In this document: positions 9,240 through 18,948 of the stretch, piece after piece | Layout of the letters: the number at the start of each line of letters is the position of its first letter | How positions within the stretch are numbered: the stretch's first letter is position 1 | From: an uncultured Chlorobiaceae bacterium | Lineage (GTDB): Bacteria; Bacteroidota; Chlorobiia; Chlorobiales; Chlorobiaceae | Length of the DNA: 53,737 bases | NCBI GenBank assembly: GCA_903851385.1 | Contig: CAINOC010000106.1 | Coordinates: 1 to 53,737, forward strand | Direction: 5' to 3' | Notes under the pieces: generated by a model | The model's input: only the letters and a program-made list of their open reading frames with translations | Told to the model about the DNA's origin: nothing | Database searches by the model: none | Translations under genes and position numbers: made by a program

Positions 9240-10360
9240 CTGTTTACTGAGAGATAACGGTTTTTGAGTTTCATGATTCTCTGATATGACTGGTCGATGC
9301 GCTCTGGAGAAATGATTTTTTGTTGAATCAGCGAGTTGATGATATCCGTTGCTTTTGATGCGATGGCAGGGTCATAGGAGGTGTTATTTCCAAAGAGCAG
9401 TATATCGACTCCTGCCTCAATTGCCAGACGGATAGCGGTTTCGATACCGTAATGGTCTGCTATGGCTTTCATCTGCATGTCATCGCTGACGATGACACCC
9501 TTAAACCCGAGTTTGTTGCGCAACAGACCTGTAAGTGTCGTTTTTGACAGTGTTGCAGGGTAGAGTGGGTCGAATTTTCCATTGAAGACATGCGCAGTCA
9601 TTATGGCATCGTTGTAACCCGAAGCAATTAAGAAGCGGTACGGCTCCAGCTCTTGTTCTGACCAGCTTGCCGTTATGTCTGTGAAATCACGGTGGGTATC
9701 CGTCGTTGAACTTCCGTGGCCGGGGAAATGTTTCAGGGTGGCAATAATGCCTTCGTTATGGAAAGCACTGATAGTCAGTTTAAGGTTGCCGATCACCGTT
9801 TCCGGATTGGACGAAAAACTTCTTCCGAGTTTACCGATAACAGGATTGTCGGGATTGGCATTCAGATCGGCTACCGGAGCAAGATTAATATTTGTATGCA
9901 TGGCTTTCAGCGTTCGGGCCGTCTGCAAGGCAGCAGCAGTTGTGCTGTCGGGATTATTGAGTCTGCCAAGATACTCTGCGGAAAGAGTTGCGGGAAATCC
10001 TCTGGATTGTTTGAGCCGGTTAACCTTTCCTCCTTCCTGGTCTATGGCTATGAAAAGGGGGATCTTCGAAAGCTTCTGTAATGCAAGTGTCAGGCTGGAA
10101 AGCTGCTCAGGAGAAGTGATGTTTCTTGAAGGGGAACGGTCAGGTACGTCATAGTCAAAGAGTACAACTCCTCCGATCCGGCGCTGTGTGATATCGGCTG
10201 CAATTTCCGGAGCACTCTCAACGCTCATTCCTCTGAAGCCGATCATCAGCATCTGGCCGGTTTTAATGGAAAGGCTGTCAGGCGGTTGTGCTGCAGAAGC
10301 GGGGAGAGAAAAAGATAAGAAGAAGAGCAAGCACGCTGCTATCAGTGAAGTATTCATCAT
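9236..10360 (-). CDS. nagZ: Exported beta-N-acetylhexosaminidase, glycoside hydrolase family 3
   Basis: GH3 N-acetylglucosaminidases of the NagZ type release GlcNAc from anhydromuropeptides or other glycans. The motif K-H-F-P-G-H-G at residues 210-216 supplies the His general acid/base loop typical of NagZ. The nucleophile region is S-D-D-M (Asp293 or 294). The protein is 374 residues with a clear signal peptide ending near A-S-A-A (residue 24). It is therefore exported, unlike the cytoplasmic NagZ of E. coli, and probably acts in the periplasm. It forms a two-gene unit with sixA. Confidence 0.88.
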   Translation of the reverse strand: MMNTSLIAACLLFFLSFSLPASAAQPPDSLSIKTGQMLMIGFRGMSVESAPEIAADITQRRIGGVVLFDYDVPDRSPSRNITSPEQLSSLTLALQKLSKIPLFIAIDQEGGKVNRLKQSRGFPATLSAEYLGRLNNPDSTTAAALQTARTLKAMHTNINLAPVADLNANPDNPVIGKLGRSFSSNPETVIGNLKLTISAFHNEGIIATLKHFPGHGSSTTDTHRDFTDITASWSEQELEPYRFLIASGYNDAIMTAHVFNGKFDPLYPATLSKTTLTGLLRNKLGFKGVIVSDDMQMKAIADHYGIETAIRLAIEAGVDILLFGNNTSYDPAIASKATDIINSLIQQKIISPERIDQSYQRIMKLKNRYLSVNR

Positions 10361-10405
10361 GGTCGAAAACGTTGCGATGCTCTAAGGGTAACGATTGTCA
10401 CTTAC

Positions 10406-10449
10406 ATTCAATACAGGCTCTGCCTCCGTGTCAGTAGCCTGTATTGAAT
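10406..10449 (-). terminator. Strong hairpin after the clpB-type gene
   Basis: There is a perfect 14-base-pair inverted repeat. The left arm (10406-10419) is ATTCAATACAGGCT, the right arm (10436-10449) is its complement, and the loop is 16 bases. It sits 18 bases beyond the stop of the minus-strand ClpB-type gene and before nagZ. There is no T-run, so it may end or protect the transcript rather than act as a classic intrinsic terminator. Confidence 0.6.
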
Positions 10450-10467
10450 ATACTTATAAGAAAGTGC

Positions 10468-11799
10468 TTATGCGGTACTCTTGACGACAGTGATTTCACC
10501 ACCACCGATATCGATGGAAACTGACTCCCCTTCCTTGACCGCTCCTGAAAGAATGAGCTCCGAAATCCTGTTTGTGATTTTTCGCTGCATTACCCGTTTA
10601 AGTGGTCGTGCTCCGAAAGCAGGATCAAAACCAGCGTCAGAGAGCCAGCAAATGGCAGCGTCAGAAATAGTAAGGCTGATACGCTGGCGCATTGCTGTTG
10701 CCTTGATATGGTCAAACTGGATCAGTACAATTTTTTTCAGGTCTTCTCTGGTCAGCGGAGTGAAAAGAATGACTTCGTCAATCCTGTTGAGGAACTCAGG
10801 TCTGACCTGCTGCTTCAGGAGCTGGAAAAGTTTTTCCTGAAGACCGGAAAGCACGTTTTCGCGTGTCATTCCATCCATTTTTCCCATTTTTTCCATTTCA
10901 GACTGAATCAGCTGAGCGCCGATGTTGCTGGTCATGATGATGATGGTGTTTTTGAAGTTCACCGTTCGGCCTTTGCTGTCGGTCAGGCGACCGTCATCAA
11001 GTATCTGAAGGAGAATATTGAAGACATCAGGGTGCGCTTTTTCAATTTCATCGAGCAATACAACTGAAAAAGGTTTACGCCGTACTGCTTCGGTAAGCTG
11101 TCCACCCTCTTCATAGCCAACATAGCCAGGAGGCGCACCAACCAGACGACTGACAGTGTGGGCTTCCATGTATTCGCTCATGTCGATGCGGATCATGGCG
11201 TCTTCGTCATCAAAAAGATAGTCAGCCAGAGTGCGGGCCAGCTCGGTTTTGCCAACGCCGGTAGGGCCAAGAAAAATAAAAGATCCTATCGGGCGTTTGT
11301 CGTCGCCCATACCTGCCCGTGATCGTTTGACCGCTTCACTTACTGCACTGACAGCTTCTTCCTGCCCTATTACCCGTTTATGCAGTTCATCCTCGATAAG
11401 CAGAAGCTTCTGACGTTCTGACTGAAGCATTTTGGTGAGGGGTATGCCGGTCCATTTAGAGACGATATCCGCAATGTCCTCGGCATCAATTTCTTCTTTC
11501 ATGATTAAATCGCCCGAAGCTTTTTTCTCCTCGATTTTCAGGCGGTTTTCTTCCAGTTCGCGCTCAATTGCTATGGTTTTTCCGTAACGGATTTCAGCTA
11601 CCTTGCCATAGTCGCCCTGGCGTTCAAACTCTTCTGCTTGAACCCGAAGTTCTTCAATCTGTGATTTGAGGTTGCGTGAAGATTGAATCAGCTGTTTTTC
11701 GCTGTCCCATTTGGCTTTGATTACAGTCTGTTCTTCGACAAGATTTGCAAGCTGTTTTTCTATCTCATCCAACCGATGTTTTGTGTCAGCGGTGCTCAT
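10468..11799 (-). CDS. clpB: Half-length ClpB: middle domain, second AAA+ domain and C-terminal domain only
   Basis: This 443-residue protein corresponds to the C-terminal half of ClpB/Hsp104 disaggregases. Residues 1-95 are a coiled middle-domain-like segment, 110-140 the linker (W-T-G-I-P), Walker A is G-P-T-G-V-G-K-T at 178-185, the pore loop is G-Y-V-G-Y-E at about 225-230, Walker B ends in L-L-D-E near 248-251, and the C-terminal domain follows ([10 protein letters not shown]). The N domain and first ATPase domain are absent. An in-frame TAA lies two codons before the ATG, and upstream DNA belongs to the divergent kdsA. This is therefore a stand-alone short gene, not a local frameshift. 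A full-length or complementary half elsewhere in the genome is likely. Confidence 0.9.
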   Translation of the reverse strand: MSTADTKHRLDEIEKQLANLVEEQTVIKAKWDSEKQLIQSSRNLKSQIEELRVQAEEFERQGDYGKVAEIRYGKTIAIERELEENRLKIEEKKASGDLIMKEEIDAEDIADIVSKWTGIPLTKMLQSERQKLLLIEDELHKRVIGQEEAVSAVSEAVKRSRAGMGDDKRPIGSFIFLGPTGVGKTELARTLADYLFDDEDAMIRIDMSEYMEAHTVSRLVGAPPGYVGYEEGGQLTEAVRRKPFSVVLLDEIEKAHPDVFNILLQILDDGRLTDSKGRTVNFKNTIIIMTSNIGAQLIQSEMEKMGKMDGMTRENVLSGLQEKLFQLLKQQVRPEFLNRIDEVILFTPLTREDLKKIVLIQFDHIKATAMRQRISLTISDAAICWLSDAGFDPAFGARPLKRVMQRKITNRISELILSGAVKEGESVSIDIGGGEITVVKSTA

Positions 11800-11920
11800 A
11801 GATATTTAGGGTTTGATTCAGGACTGTGAATAGGAAATATTGTTGTAAATTTAACGCTTATGAAATTAATAGTAATCATCGACAAATACTTTACATCATA
11901 AAAGAGTAACAGATAACAAC

Positions 11921-12751
11921 GTGCAAAAGTTCTCAATCGGCTCACTATCAGTTCCTGATGACAATAGACCGCTTTTTATTGCCGGGCCATGTGTGATTGA
12001 AAGCAGGGCTATGGCTATAGAGACGGCGGAGGAGCTGCAGCGCATAAGCCGGAGTGAAGGAATTCGATTTATTTTCAAGGGGTCCTACCGCAAAGCTAAC
12101 CGTTCTTCAGCATCTTCATTTACCGGTATCGGGGACATTGAGGCCCTTGAAGTACTTGCCGAGATTCGTGAAACCTATGGAATGCCGGTTATTACCGATG
12201 TGCATGAAACAAAGGATGTTACTCTTGCTGCCCGATATGTTGATGTACTACAGATACCGGCATTTCTCTGTCGTCAGACGGAGCTTCTGGTTGCTGCCGG
12301 AGAGAGCGGCCTTGCTGTTAACATCAAGAAAGGTCAGTTTATGGCTCCTGAAGATATGTCGCTTGCAGCTGCCAAGGTCGCAACGACAGGTAACAAGCGT
12401 GTTATGCTGACTGAAAGGGGATCCAGCTTCGGTTACCACAATCTTGTTGTTGATTTCAGGGGGCTTGCCAAAATGGAGGAATCAGGATATCCTGTGCTTT
12501 TTGATGCCACTCACAGCCTTCAGCTTCCTTCGGCTGCAGAGGGCGTTTCCGGAGGTGAGCGACAGTATGTAATGCCCCTCGCCAAAGCAGCGGTTGCGGT
12601 GGGAGTGAATGGTTTATTTTTTGAGATTCATCCTGATCCATCTAAAGCCCTCTCGGATGCGGCCACTCAGGTAGCACTCGCTGATTTCGGGTTAATTGTC
12701 AAACAGCTGCTCCACCTCTACCGGTGTGTGCACACTCTTCATTCACTATAA
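11921..12751 (+). CDS. kdsA: 3-deoxy-8-phosphooctulonate (Kdo-8-P) synthase
   Basis: KdsA condenses arabinose-5-phosphate with phosphoenolpyruvate to give Kdo-8-phosphate for lipopolysaccharide. The 276-residue sequence shows the family landmarks F-I-A-G-P-C-V-I-E near residue 20, [18 protein letters not shown] and H-S-L-Q-L-P. The start codon is GTG. Cys26 in G-P-C-V is the metal-ligand position of metal-dependent KDO8P synthases, so a metal enzyme is possible. A KdsC-like gene follows immediately, consistent with the next pathway step. Confidence 0.95.
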   Translation: MQKFSIGSLSVPDDNRPLFIAGPCVIESRAMAIETAEELQRISRSEGIRFIFKGSYRKANRSSASSFTGIGDIEALEVLAEIRETYGMPVITDVHETKDVTLAARYVDVLQIPAFLCRQTELLVAAGESGLAVNIKKGQFMAPEDMSLAAAKVATTGNKRVMLTERGSSFGYHNLVVDFRGLAKMEESGYPVLFDATHSLQLPSAAEGVSGGERQYVMPLAKAAVAVGVNGLFFEIHPDPSKALSDAATQVALADFGLIVKQLLHLYRCVHTLHSL

Positions 12752-12763
12752 ACATGTACTCTA

Positions 12764-13339
12764 TTGGCCGGTTTTCAATATTTTGGAATGCAGCCTTCGC
12801 AGGCAGATCCCTCTTCAAGGATAGAACAGGCGCTTAAAGAAGTCAGGGCGCTGATTTTTCCGGTTGACGGCGTGCTGAATGGAGGCCGGATTACGTTTGA
12901 CAGCAAGGGTGCTGAAATTTGTTCGCTCTCTGTCAGGGATGCTGTGGCAATAAGGGAGGCTCGTAAACAGGGGTTGCATATCGCCGTTGTTTCCGAGAGG
13001 AATACGGAAGCTTATCGTCCCCTGCTTGAAGAGCTTGGTGTTGAGGATCTCTTCCTCGGTGGGGGTAATCTGCTTGATGCATATGACGCTTTCCGGAATC
13101 TTCATGATCTTTCTGACAACGAGTGTGCATATATCGGCGACGATATCGGCGATATTGCAGTGCTTGCACAAGCAGGCCTGCCCGTTACTCCTATCGACGG
13201 GGCTGATTATCTCAGAAACCGGGTCGGTTATATTGCAGGGTATGAAGGCGGAAAGGGTTGTGTGCGGGAAATTGTCGAGATGATTCTTACTCACCAGGAT
13301 AAGTGGCCATACATAGAGCGTCCGGACCCGGAGAAATAA
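12764..13339 (+). CDS. KdsC-like HAD protein lacking the catalytic nucleophile
   Basis: By position and size this should be Kdo-8-P phosphatase, which releases Kdo. The 191-residue sequence follows the KdsC/HAD C0 fold: motif I is read as P-V-D-G-V-L at residues 33-38, motif II has Ser77 in V-V-S-E-R-N, and motif IV is G-D-D-I-G-D at 125-130. The first Asp of the D-x-D-G motif, the nucleophile, is Pro33 (codon CCG at 12860), and the motif III lysine expected around 93-100 is not present. The fold is kept but phosphatase activity is doubtful. The start is TTG; an ATG at 12788 is the alternative. Another phosphatase may do the job. Confidence 0.75.
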   Translation: MAGFQYFGMQPSQADPSSRIEQALKEVRALIFPVDGVLNGGRITFDSKGAEICSLSVRDAVAIREARKQGLHIAVVSERNTEAYRPLLEELGVEDLFLGGGNLLDAYDAFRNLHDLSDNECAYIGDDIGDIAVLAQAGLPVTPIDGADYLRNRVGYIAGYEGGKGCVREIVEMILTHQDKWPYIERPDPEK

Positions 13340-13363
13340 ATACGGGGGAGTTTCCGCGGAATT

Positions 13364-14845
13364 TTAACCCTCTTCCGGAATTAACTCCGTGTAAAGAAGA
13401 GGGTTCAGGAGCTCCGCTGTTTCTGCAAGTGAAAGCATGCCGACAATATTTGTACCATGGTTCGGTTCAACATGTACATCCCCCCTGTACTCAATACCTT
13501 GCTCAAGCGCTTTTTCAAGTGCCTCTATTTTTCCGCGAAGACTGTATGCTGCTGATTGCGGTGTTGAACACGATACAGGCGGATTCTCTTCACCGTGCAG
13601 AAAATAGCCTTCTGGAAGTTGTTCGCTTTGCGGATAATCATGCCAGTGGGTGATGGAAGCTCCATGCCTGGCAAGATGGGAAGGGAAGGCGGCTTCAGGT
13701 CTTATTGTCATCAGTATGCTTGCTGTCAAGGCATTGCCCAGTGCATGTGCCAGAATTGTCAAGGTATCGAAAGATGGTTTGGCAATATTGGCAGATGAGC
13801 ATCCTTCAGGGGTCTTCAGGTAGATTTTCCCTTGATCCCGGCCTTGAATAAGCCCTATTTCCACAAGATCTTTTTTCGGATCAAGATTATTTTTTTTGCA
13901 CCCTGATCTTGTTGTGATGACACTGATGTCCGGCACGTGAACGAGGAGAGTTTTTTCCTGAACCCTGATCTCGACTATTCTCTCTATATCCTTATGGTTA
14001 TGCGCTTTCGGGATATTACTGTCGGAGTAGAAAGCGGGCTGCACGGCAACCGGAAGCTGGCAGGCAAAGAATCCGTAACTCATGCCGCTTCGCTGGTCGA
14101 GATAGCGAGCAACAATCCGTTTGTAAAAATCGCTGCGGTACTGAAGTCCGGCTGTCGATGTATGCGTTAAAAGAGAGGAGTTATTGCTCCACAGGGCGCT
14201 GCACTTCAGAAAATCTCTCGAAACAGCTTCAAACTCCGGGGTCCCGGTCTGCAGTTTTCCATGTTCTATGTCAAGGTCTTCAGGTCGGGGCGGGACAACC
14301 TGTGCCGTGAGTTTTGGCACCAGTGTGCACTGGACGTCCTCTTTTGAAGGATAAGGCGTGTTGAAGGTCACGACGCCACCATTCATGGTGCAGATTGTCC
14401 ATGAATGGTCAGTAACAAATATAAGGATATGAACCATGTCGCGGGCGAGCCTGCCGACAATGGCGTCAAGGCGCTGCTGAGGCAGAGCGCTGGTGTTTAT
14501 CGGCGGGTGTTCGTCGTAAATACCTACAATGATATTGTTATAGAGCGTTGCAACCCGGTTGATGGCAAGCAGGTTATCAGGAAAATAACCAGGTGCGAAG
14601 ATAACGGTTCCCGGAGCAAATCGTCCGTCGTTTCCGGAAGCCTCTTTTTCTGAAAGAACGGTTATTCCGAGTGATTGCATGGCCTTGACAAGGGCATGGC
14701 AAAACTGCTCCAGTCGATCCGATAGAACGGGGGCCGGGTAGATGACCGGTTTGAGACGTTTGCACATATTATCGATACTCAGAGGCGTATCAAGAGGAAT
14801 GCCAAGCAGTTTGTGGAGTGCGTCGGAAGAGATGCTGTTACTCAT
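13364..14845 (-). CDS. Unknown 493-residue protein
   Basis: I do not recognise this family. It is a long, clearly coding, soluble-looking protein with no signal peptide or evident membrane helix. It has mixed alpha/beta character and several Cys and His residues. A stretch around residues 140-180 (I-L-I-F-V-T-D-H-S-W-T-I) resembles a beta-strand core, and a short helical region (R-G-K-I-E-A-L-E-K-A-L-E-Q) lies near the C-terminus. It follows nadK by 45 bases on the same strand, so it is probably the last gene of the pyrE-tyrA-nadK run. It may be a Chlorobi-restricted conserved protein. No function is proposed. Confidence 0.75.
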   Translation of the reverse strand: MSNSISSDALHKLLGIPLDTPLSIDNMCKRLKPVIYPAPVLSDRLEQFCHALVKAMQSLGITVLSEKEASGNDGRFAPGTVIFAPGYFPDNLLAINRVATLYNNIIVGIYDEHPPINTSALPQQRLDAIVGRLARDMVHILIFVTDHSWTICTMNGGVVTFNTPYPSKEDVQCTLVPKLTAQVVPPRPEDLDIEHGKLQTGTPEFEAVSRDFLKCSALWSNNSSLLTHTSTAGLQYRSDFYKRIVARYLDQRSGMSYGFFACQLPVAVQPAFYSDSNIPKAHNHKDIERIVEIRVQEKTLLVHVPDISVITTRSGCKKNNLDPKKDLVEIGLIQGRDQGKIYLKTPEGCSSANIAKPSFDTLTILAHALGNALTASILMTIRPEAAFPSHLARHGASITHWHDYPQSEQLPEGYFLHGEENPPVSCSTPQSAAYSLRGKIEALEKALEQGIEYRGDVHVEPNHGTNIVGMLSLAETAELLNPLLYTELIPEEG

Positions 14846-14890
14846 GAAAATATTCAGCCTGATTCGTTGGGGAAAAATAATCGGCTGGTT

Positions 14891-15748
14891 TTACATGCCG
14901 GAATTATGCTCGCGACCCCATAATAGTTTTGTTCGCAGAATTTCGCAGTAATTGCGACTTTCATTTGCGACAAGGTTAATGACTTCGGCAGATTTTTTTA
15001 CAGTGACAATCTCATGGGGGGTAAGAAATTTTCTGAAATGTCCATCACAGTTAAGTGGAAACTCTCCATCAGGGGCATCGACAGAGATTTCGATAACTTT
15101 GTCATCGCTGATAACGATCGGTCGGACGGTCAGCATATGCGGGCATATCGGGGTGATGACGAAAACGCTTGATTTTGGAGCTATGATTGGACCTCCGGCA
15201 GACATGGAGTAGGCCGTAGAGCCTGTCGACGTGGCAATAATGATACCGTCAGCCCTGTATGAGCTTAGCAGTTCACCATCCAGCTTTATGACAAATGTCG
15301 GAATACGTGGATAAGTGCCTTTTTCAATGACGACATCATTCAGGGCCTTGAAGCGCTGCATCTCGTTGTTAAAGGGCAGCGCTGCTTCAAGCTGCAATCG
15401 ATTATGAATTGAGTAGGTGCCGTTAAGAACGTGCTCTATAGCCCCGAACATTTCAGCCTGGGTAAACTCCGTTAAAAAACCGAGGTAGCCGACATTGATT
15501 CCTATGATCGGCTTCGAAATGGCGTAATGTGACGTAAAGAGTAGCGTTCCATCTCCGCCAAGCGATATGAATGCGTCACAGTGCTTGCTGAGCTCCTCAA
15601 CTGGAAGAGAGTTTTCTGTATCCAGTTTTTCTGCTGATTGAGTTTCAAAGATGTACTCTATGCCCCGCTCCTTCAACCACATTGCAAGCTTCCGGGCAAG
15701 ATCCAGCGCTGTTTCCCTTGAAACATTGACAATAATTGCAAATTTCAT
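14891..15748 (-). CDS. nadK: NAD kinase
   Basis: NadK phosphorylates NAD to NADP. The protein is 285 residues with the family signature G-G-D-G-T-L-L near residues 64-70 (catalytic Asp66). It also has N-V-G-Y-L-G-F-L-T and the glycine/serine-rich [14 protein letters not shown] segment. Its start overlaps the tyrA stop as ATGA. Length and motifs are normal. Confidence 0.95.
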   Translation of the reverse strand: MKFAIIVNVSRETALDLARKLAMWLKERGIEYIFETQSAEKLDTENSLPVEELSKHCDAFISLGGDGTLLFTSHYAISKPIIGINVGYLGFLTEFTQAEMFGAIEHVLNGTYSIHNRLQLEAALPFNNEMQRFKALNDVVIEKGTYPRIPTFVIKLDGELLSSYRADGIIIATSTGSTAYSMSAGGPIIAPKSSVFVITPICPHMLTVRPIVISDDKVIEISVDAPDGEFPLNCDGHFRKFLTPHEIVTVKKSAEVINLVANESRNYCEILRTKLLWGREHNSGM

Positions 15749-16614
15749 TGCTGGTTCATCTCTTTGAGGGTTTGATAAAGCCGGTTGGCATCACTGAAGC
15801 GCGATTCAAGCCGTTCAAGGTTTCCTTGCCTTACGTCTTGAGAGAGTCGGGCAAGCTCTCTGGAAAAATGCTCGAGTTCATCTGCAATGTTATCACTATT
15901 GGTTGCAATGATATCCTTCCATATCTGCCATGAACTTCCTGCAAGTCTGGTAATGGTGGCAAACCCCGGTCCTGATGAATGAATGGAATCTCCACAGTAA
16001 GCCATCAGAAGTGTCGAAAGCAACTGGGGCAGATGACTGACTTTTGCTATGATTCGGTCATGTTCATCAGGGGTCATACAAAGTGTTGAGCAACCTGCAG
16101 AGTGAAGGAGATCGATGAGAAATATCCCTTTCTTGCCGGAAAGCAGGCTTTTGTTGTCGCAGAGGATAATGCGCCGTCCCTGCAGCAGTTCCTCATGGCT
16201 TTCACGGTACCCTTGCTGCTCCTTGCCTGCCATAGGGTGCATGCCTATAAAGGGAATGTCAAGCTCAAAGGCTTTTCGGGCGATAAGGGATTTTGTGCTT
16301 GATACATCGCTGACAAGCGTTGTTGGAGGTGCAAGCAACTTTATCTCTTCGAGCAGGGCAATATTGGCCTCAACCGGCGCTGAAAGAATAATCAGGTCAG
16401 CGCTGTAAAGTTTCTTTTTGTCTTCAATAAACTGCTCAAGACCAAGCTCTGTGACGCGATGGCGGTCGCTTTCGGTAAAGTTAGGGTCGAACCCCTGCAA
16501 CAGAATATTGCTTTTTACGGCAAGCGGAGAGCGCTTTATTGCTCTCAAGAGTGACATGCCGATCAATCCGAGACCAATAAACGAAATGCTTCTGATAGGT
16601 GGATGCTCAGTCAT
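15745..16614 (-). CDS. tyrA: Prephenate (or arogenate) dehydrogenase
   Basis: TyrA carries out oxidative decarboxylation of prephenate in tyrosine synthesis. The 289-residue protein starts with a dinucleotide-binding motif G-L-G-L-I-G at 14-19. It has the conserved [11 protein letters not shown] loop, with the catalytic histidine, and the C-terminal helical dimerisation domain. No chorismate mutase or ACT domain is fused. The preference for prephenate or arogenate and for NAD or NADP cannot be decided here. The gene lies 5 bases downstream of the pyrE stop. Confidence 0.92.
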   Translation of the reverse strand: MTEHPPIRSISFIGLGLIGMSLLRAIKRSPLAVKSNILLQGFDPNFTESDRHRVTELGLEQFIEDKKKLYSADLIILSAPVEANIALLEEIKLLAPPTTLVSDVSSTKSLIARKAFELDIPFIGMHPMAGKEQQGYRESHEELLQGRRIILCDNKSLLSGKKGIFLIDLLHSAGCSTLCMTPDEHDRIIAKVSHLPQLLSTLLMAYCGDSIHSSGPGFATITRLAGSSWQIWKDIIATNSDNIADELEHFSRELARLSQDVRQGNLERLESRFSDANRLYQTLKEMNQQ

Positions 16615-16619
16615 GCAGT

Positions 16620-17201
16620 TCAGCTTTGCTTGTTCGCCCGGCTTCCGGGGGCATCAATAGTCACACCCTCTTTACAGAGAGGGCACTCTTCGGGAGTATA
16701 GCTTATCACTTCCATTGAAAGTACTGAAAAATGGTCATCAGCAAGTCTGACGCGTCCGTTGCTACGGTCAACAACTGAACCGACACCGACAAGCGAAGCT
16801 CCGGAATGTTTGATGAGTTCAATAACCTCTGCAACCGAACCGCCGGTAGTTATGACATCCTCGATGACAAGCACTCGTTCGTCGGGTTCGAGGCTGAAAC
16901 CCCTTCGGATCGTCATGACTCCGTCCTTGCGTTCAGCAAAAATTGTTTTTACTCCGAGCTGGCGACCTACTTCCGTTCCGACCACTATCCCGCCGATAGC
17001 CGGAGAGATGACGGTTTCAACATTCTTGCCGGCGAAATGCCGGGCAATTTCGCTGCATACTGCTGTGAGGTGTTCCGGATACTGAAGCACTTTTGCGCAC
17101 TGAAAGTAGGTGTTGCTGTGGCGTCCGGACGTCAGCCTGAAATGGCCCTCGAGAAGAGCCCCTGTTGTTTTAAAAACGTCAAGCATTGCGGAAATACTCA
17201 T
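16620..17201 (-). CDS. pyrE: Orotate phosphoribosyltransferase
   Basis: PyrE joins orotate to PRPP in pyrimidine synthesis. The 193-residue protein contains the PRPP-binding motif [13 protein letters not shown] at about 110-122 and the flexible-loop lysine region (F-A-E-R-K-D-G). Its C-terminus has two cysteines in a C-P-L-C motif, an extension seen in the longer PyrE subfamily. It is first in the pyrE-tyrA-nadK-unknown run. Confidence 0.93.
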   Translation of the reverse strand: MSISAMLDVFKTTGALLEGHFRLTSGRHSNTYFQCAKVLQYPEHLTAVCSEIARHFAGKNVETVISPAIGGIVVGTEVGRQLGVKTIFAERKDGVMTIRRGFSLEPDERVLVIEDVITTGGSVAEVIELIKHSGASLVGVGSVVDRSNGRVRLADDHFSVLSMEVISYTPEECPLCKEGVTIDAPGSRANKQS

Positions 17202-17334
17202 GAAAAATATGGGGTGAAAATTTTAAGCGAGGATGTTTCAATCAATGAACCTAAAGATAAAGAAGCTGTTCCGAAAAGCTAAAGGAAAAAGTCGTGGCTG
17301 CGTCAGCCGGTTCAATGAGCTTTTCTCTCCTTTC

Positions 17335-17757
17335 TTACTGACGGGTTTCAAGGTAATCGCTCAGGATGACGCATGCTGCCGCACTGTCGAGCCGCCCTTT
17401 TTGCTGCCGCACCTTTCTGGATGTGCCCGATGCAACCAGGATTCGTTGTGCATCTCGCGATGAGTGGTGTTCATTGACAGTTTCAACCGTTATCAGGGGA
17501 AACGCCTCACAAAGCTCTTCAATAAAGCGGTCAAGCACGCCGGTCATGGCATTTTTTTCGCCTGTATTGCTGAGCGGGTAGCCGACAATGATTTTTTCAA
17601 CATCATTGTCGCGAAGCATTGCCTCGAGGTTCTTGAACAATCCAGCCCGGTCAAAGGTGCCGACGGGCTGGGCAAAGAGTCTGAGCGGATCGCTTTGAGC
17701 CAATCCTATGCGTTTTGTTCCGTAGTCGAGAGCAAGGATTCTTTTTTTCAGAGTCAA
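17335..17757 (-). CDS. ruvX: RuvX/YqgF-type Holliday junction resolvase
   Basis: This is a 140-residue RNase H-like nuclease. The catalytic Asp is in L-A-L-D-Y-G-T-K-R-I-G-L-A (Asp11), the second acidic region is V-N-E-H-H-S-S, and the third is R-L-D-S-A-A-A. YqgF proteins act in pre-16S rRNA end processing and/or Holliday junction resolution. The start codon is TTG, supported by a GGGAGAG ribosome binding site about 10 bases upstream. It is on the same strand as pyrE, but 134 bases separate the two. Confidence 0.9.
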   Translation of the reverse strand: MTLKKRILALDYGTKRIGLAQSDPLRLFAQPVGTFDRAGLFKNLEAMLRDNDVEKIIVGYPLSNTGEKNAMTGVLDRFIEELCEAFPLITVETVNEHHSSRDAQRILVASGTSRKVRQQKGRLDSAAACVILSDYLETRQ

Positions 17758-17961
17758 GCTTATGGTTCTCTCCCAGGTGGATTCAATGGTCGTAAACAGT
17801 ACTGGTGCTGTCAGGTCAATTTTTATGTCGGTAAATTAAAGCCGATTTATGACAAATTCAATTTTTTAGCTGGTCATGAGTCATGAAAAACCTTTTCTCT
17901 GAAATGATTGTTTCCTTTGTACAAGTGTTTTTTATAATCATGATGATTGAGGGAGGAGATT

Positions 17962-18582
17962 ATGGGTGCATGGTCGGTGTTACTGATGACAAGCCTGATG
18001 CTTGCAGGCTGTTCGGTGCTGGGGAAGCGTACGGCAAATGAGCCACCTTACAAGGTTATTTCAGAGGAAGGAGAGATTGAAGTCAGGCAATACGGGGAGA
18101 TGATAGTTGCCGAAACAGTTGTGGAAGGCTCATACGGGCAAACAAGCGGTGCAGCTTTCAGTCGGCTTGCCGGATATATTTTCGGCAAGAACCGGGCAAA
18201 ACAGAAAATTGCCATGACTGCTCCGGTGATGCAGGAGCCTGCCAGTGAAAAAATATCAATGACCGCTCCGGTGATACAGGAAAAAAAAGGCAATGCCTGG
18301 GTGATGTCGTTTGTAATGCCTGAAGGGTCGACACTTGAAGCGCTTCCCACCCCGCTTGATCCGGCAGTGAAACTGCGGATGGTTCAGGGCAAGAAGGTTG
18401 GCGTGATCCGTTATTCCGGTCTGCATTCTGAAAATAATCTCCGGAATTATGCCCAAACGCTTACCCTATGGCTTGAGAAGAAAGGAGTCAGGATACTCTC
18501 TGGACCACGAGCGGCAAGCTATGACCCGCCTTGGACCATTCCTTTTTTGCGACGTAATGAGGTACATATCGATATTGAGTAG
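17962..18582 (+). CDS. SOUL-family haem-binding lipoprotein
   Basis: This 206-residue protein has a short lipoprotein signal with lipobox L-A-G-C (Cys12) and a SOUL/HEBP domain. SOUL landmarks are E-V-R-Q-Y near the start of the domain and twin K-I-x-M-T-A-P-V segments, then K-V-G-V-I-R-Y-S-G and [13 protein letters not shown] near the C-terminus. SOUL proteins bind haem or other tetrapyrroles, and the lipid anchor places this one in the periplasm or on a membrane. I took the ATG at 17962, just after GGGAGGAG, instead of a TTG at 17947. Confidence 0.88.
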   Translation: MGAWSVLLMTSLMLAGCSVLGKRTANEPPYKVISEEGEIEVRQYGEMIVAETVVEGSYGQTSGAAFSRLAGYIFGKNRAKQKIAMTAPVMQEPASEKISMTAPVIQEKKGNAWVMSFVMPEGSTLEALPTPLDPAVKLRMVQGKKVGVIRYSGLHSENNLRNYAQTLTLWLEKKGVRILSGPRAASYDPPWTIPFLRRNEVHIDIE

Positions 18583-18681
18583 AAGATTATGTGCTGCAGA
18601 TAAAGCTCTGTTGAACTGGTTTTTTTATGGCCTTATGATTACATTTTGAAAAGGTATGGCTCACTAAATCAAATTCAGGGT

Positions 18682-18909
18682 ATGAAGCCGCATTATTATT
18701 TTATTGGATCATCACTTTCGATACTCCTTTCAATTTACGTCTTTATTTTTGGCACAGGGGTAAACCATGAGCTGATTGCCATTTTTATAGGGTTATGGGC
18801 ACCGACAATTGTCTGTGTGGGTATTTTCAATACGCTGCTCGGTATTCTCGACGAAATGTGCTGCGCTCACAAGCGGATAGAAGAAGGGCAAGGTGGTCAT
18901 GATCGATAG
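18682..18909 (+). CDS. Small two-helix membrane protein, unknown
   Basis: This 75-residue protein has two predicted membrane helices (about residues 7-25 and 31-52) and a charged tail ending C-C-A-H-K-R-I-E-E-G-Q. I do not recognise a family. The ATG at 18682 has a weak AGGG just upstream; a TTG at 18646 would add 12 residues. It lies immediately before crcB in the same orientation and may be cotranscribed with it. Function unknown. Confidence 0.5.
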   Translation: MKPHYYFIGSSLSILLSIYVFIFGTGVNHELIAIFIGLWAPTIVCVGIFNTLLGILDEMCCAHKRIEEGQGGHDR

Positions 18910-18948
18910 AGCTTTGCTCGCGGAGGCAGTGCCTAGGGGGTACTGTTT

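Noticed and set aside
11800-11920. Heat-shock operator (CIRCE) upstream of the ClpB-type gene
   Set aside because: No TTAGCACTC-N9-GAGTGCTAA inverted repeat is present in the divergent promoter region.
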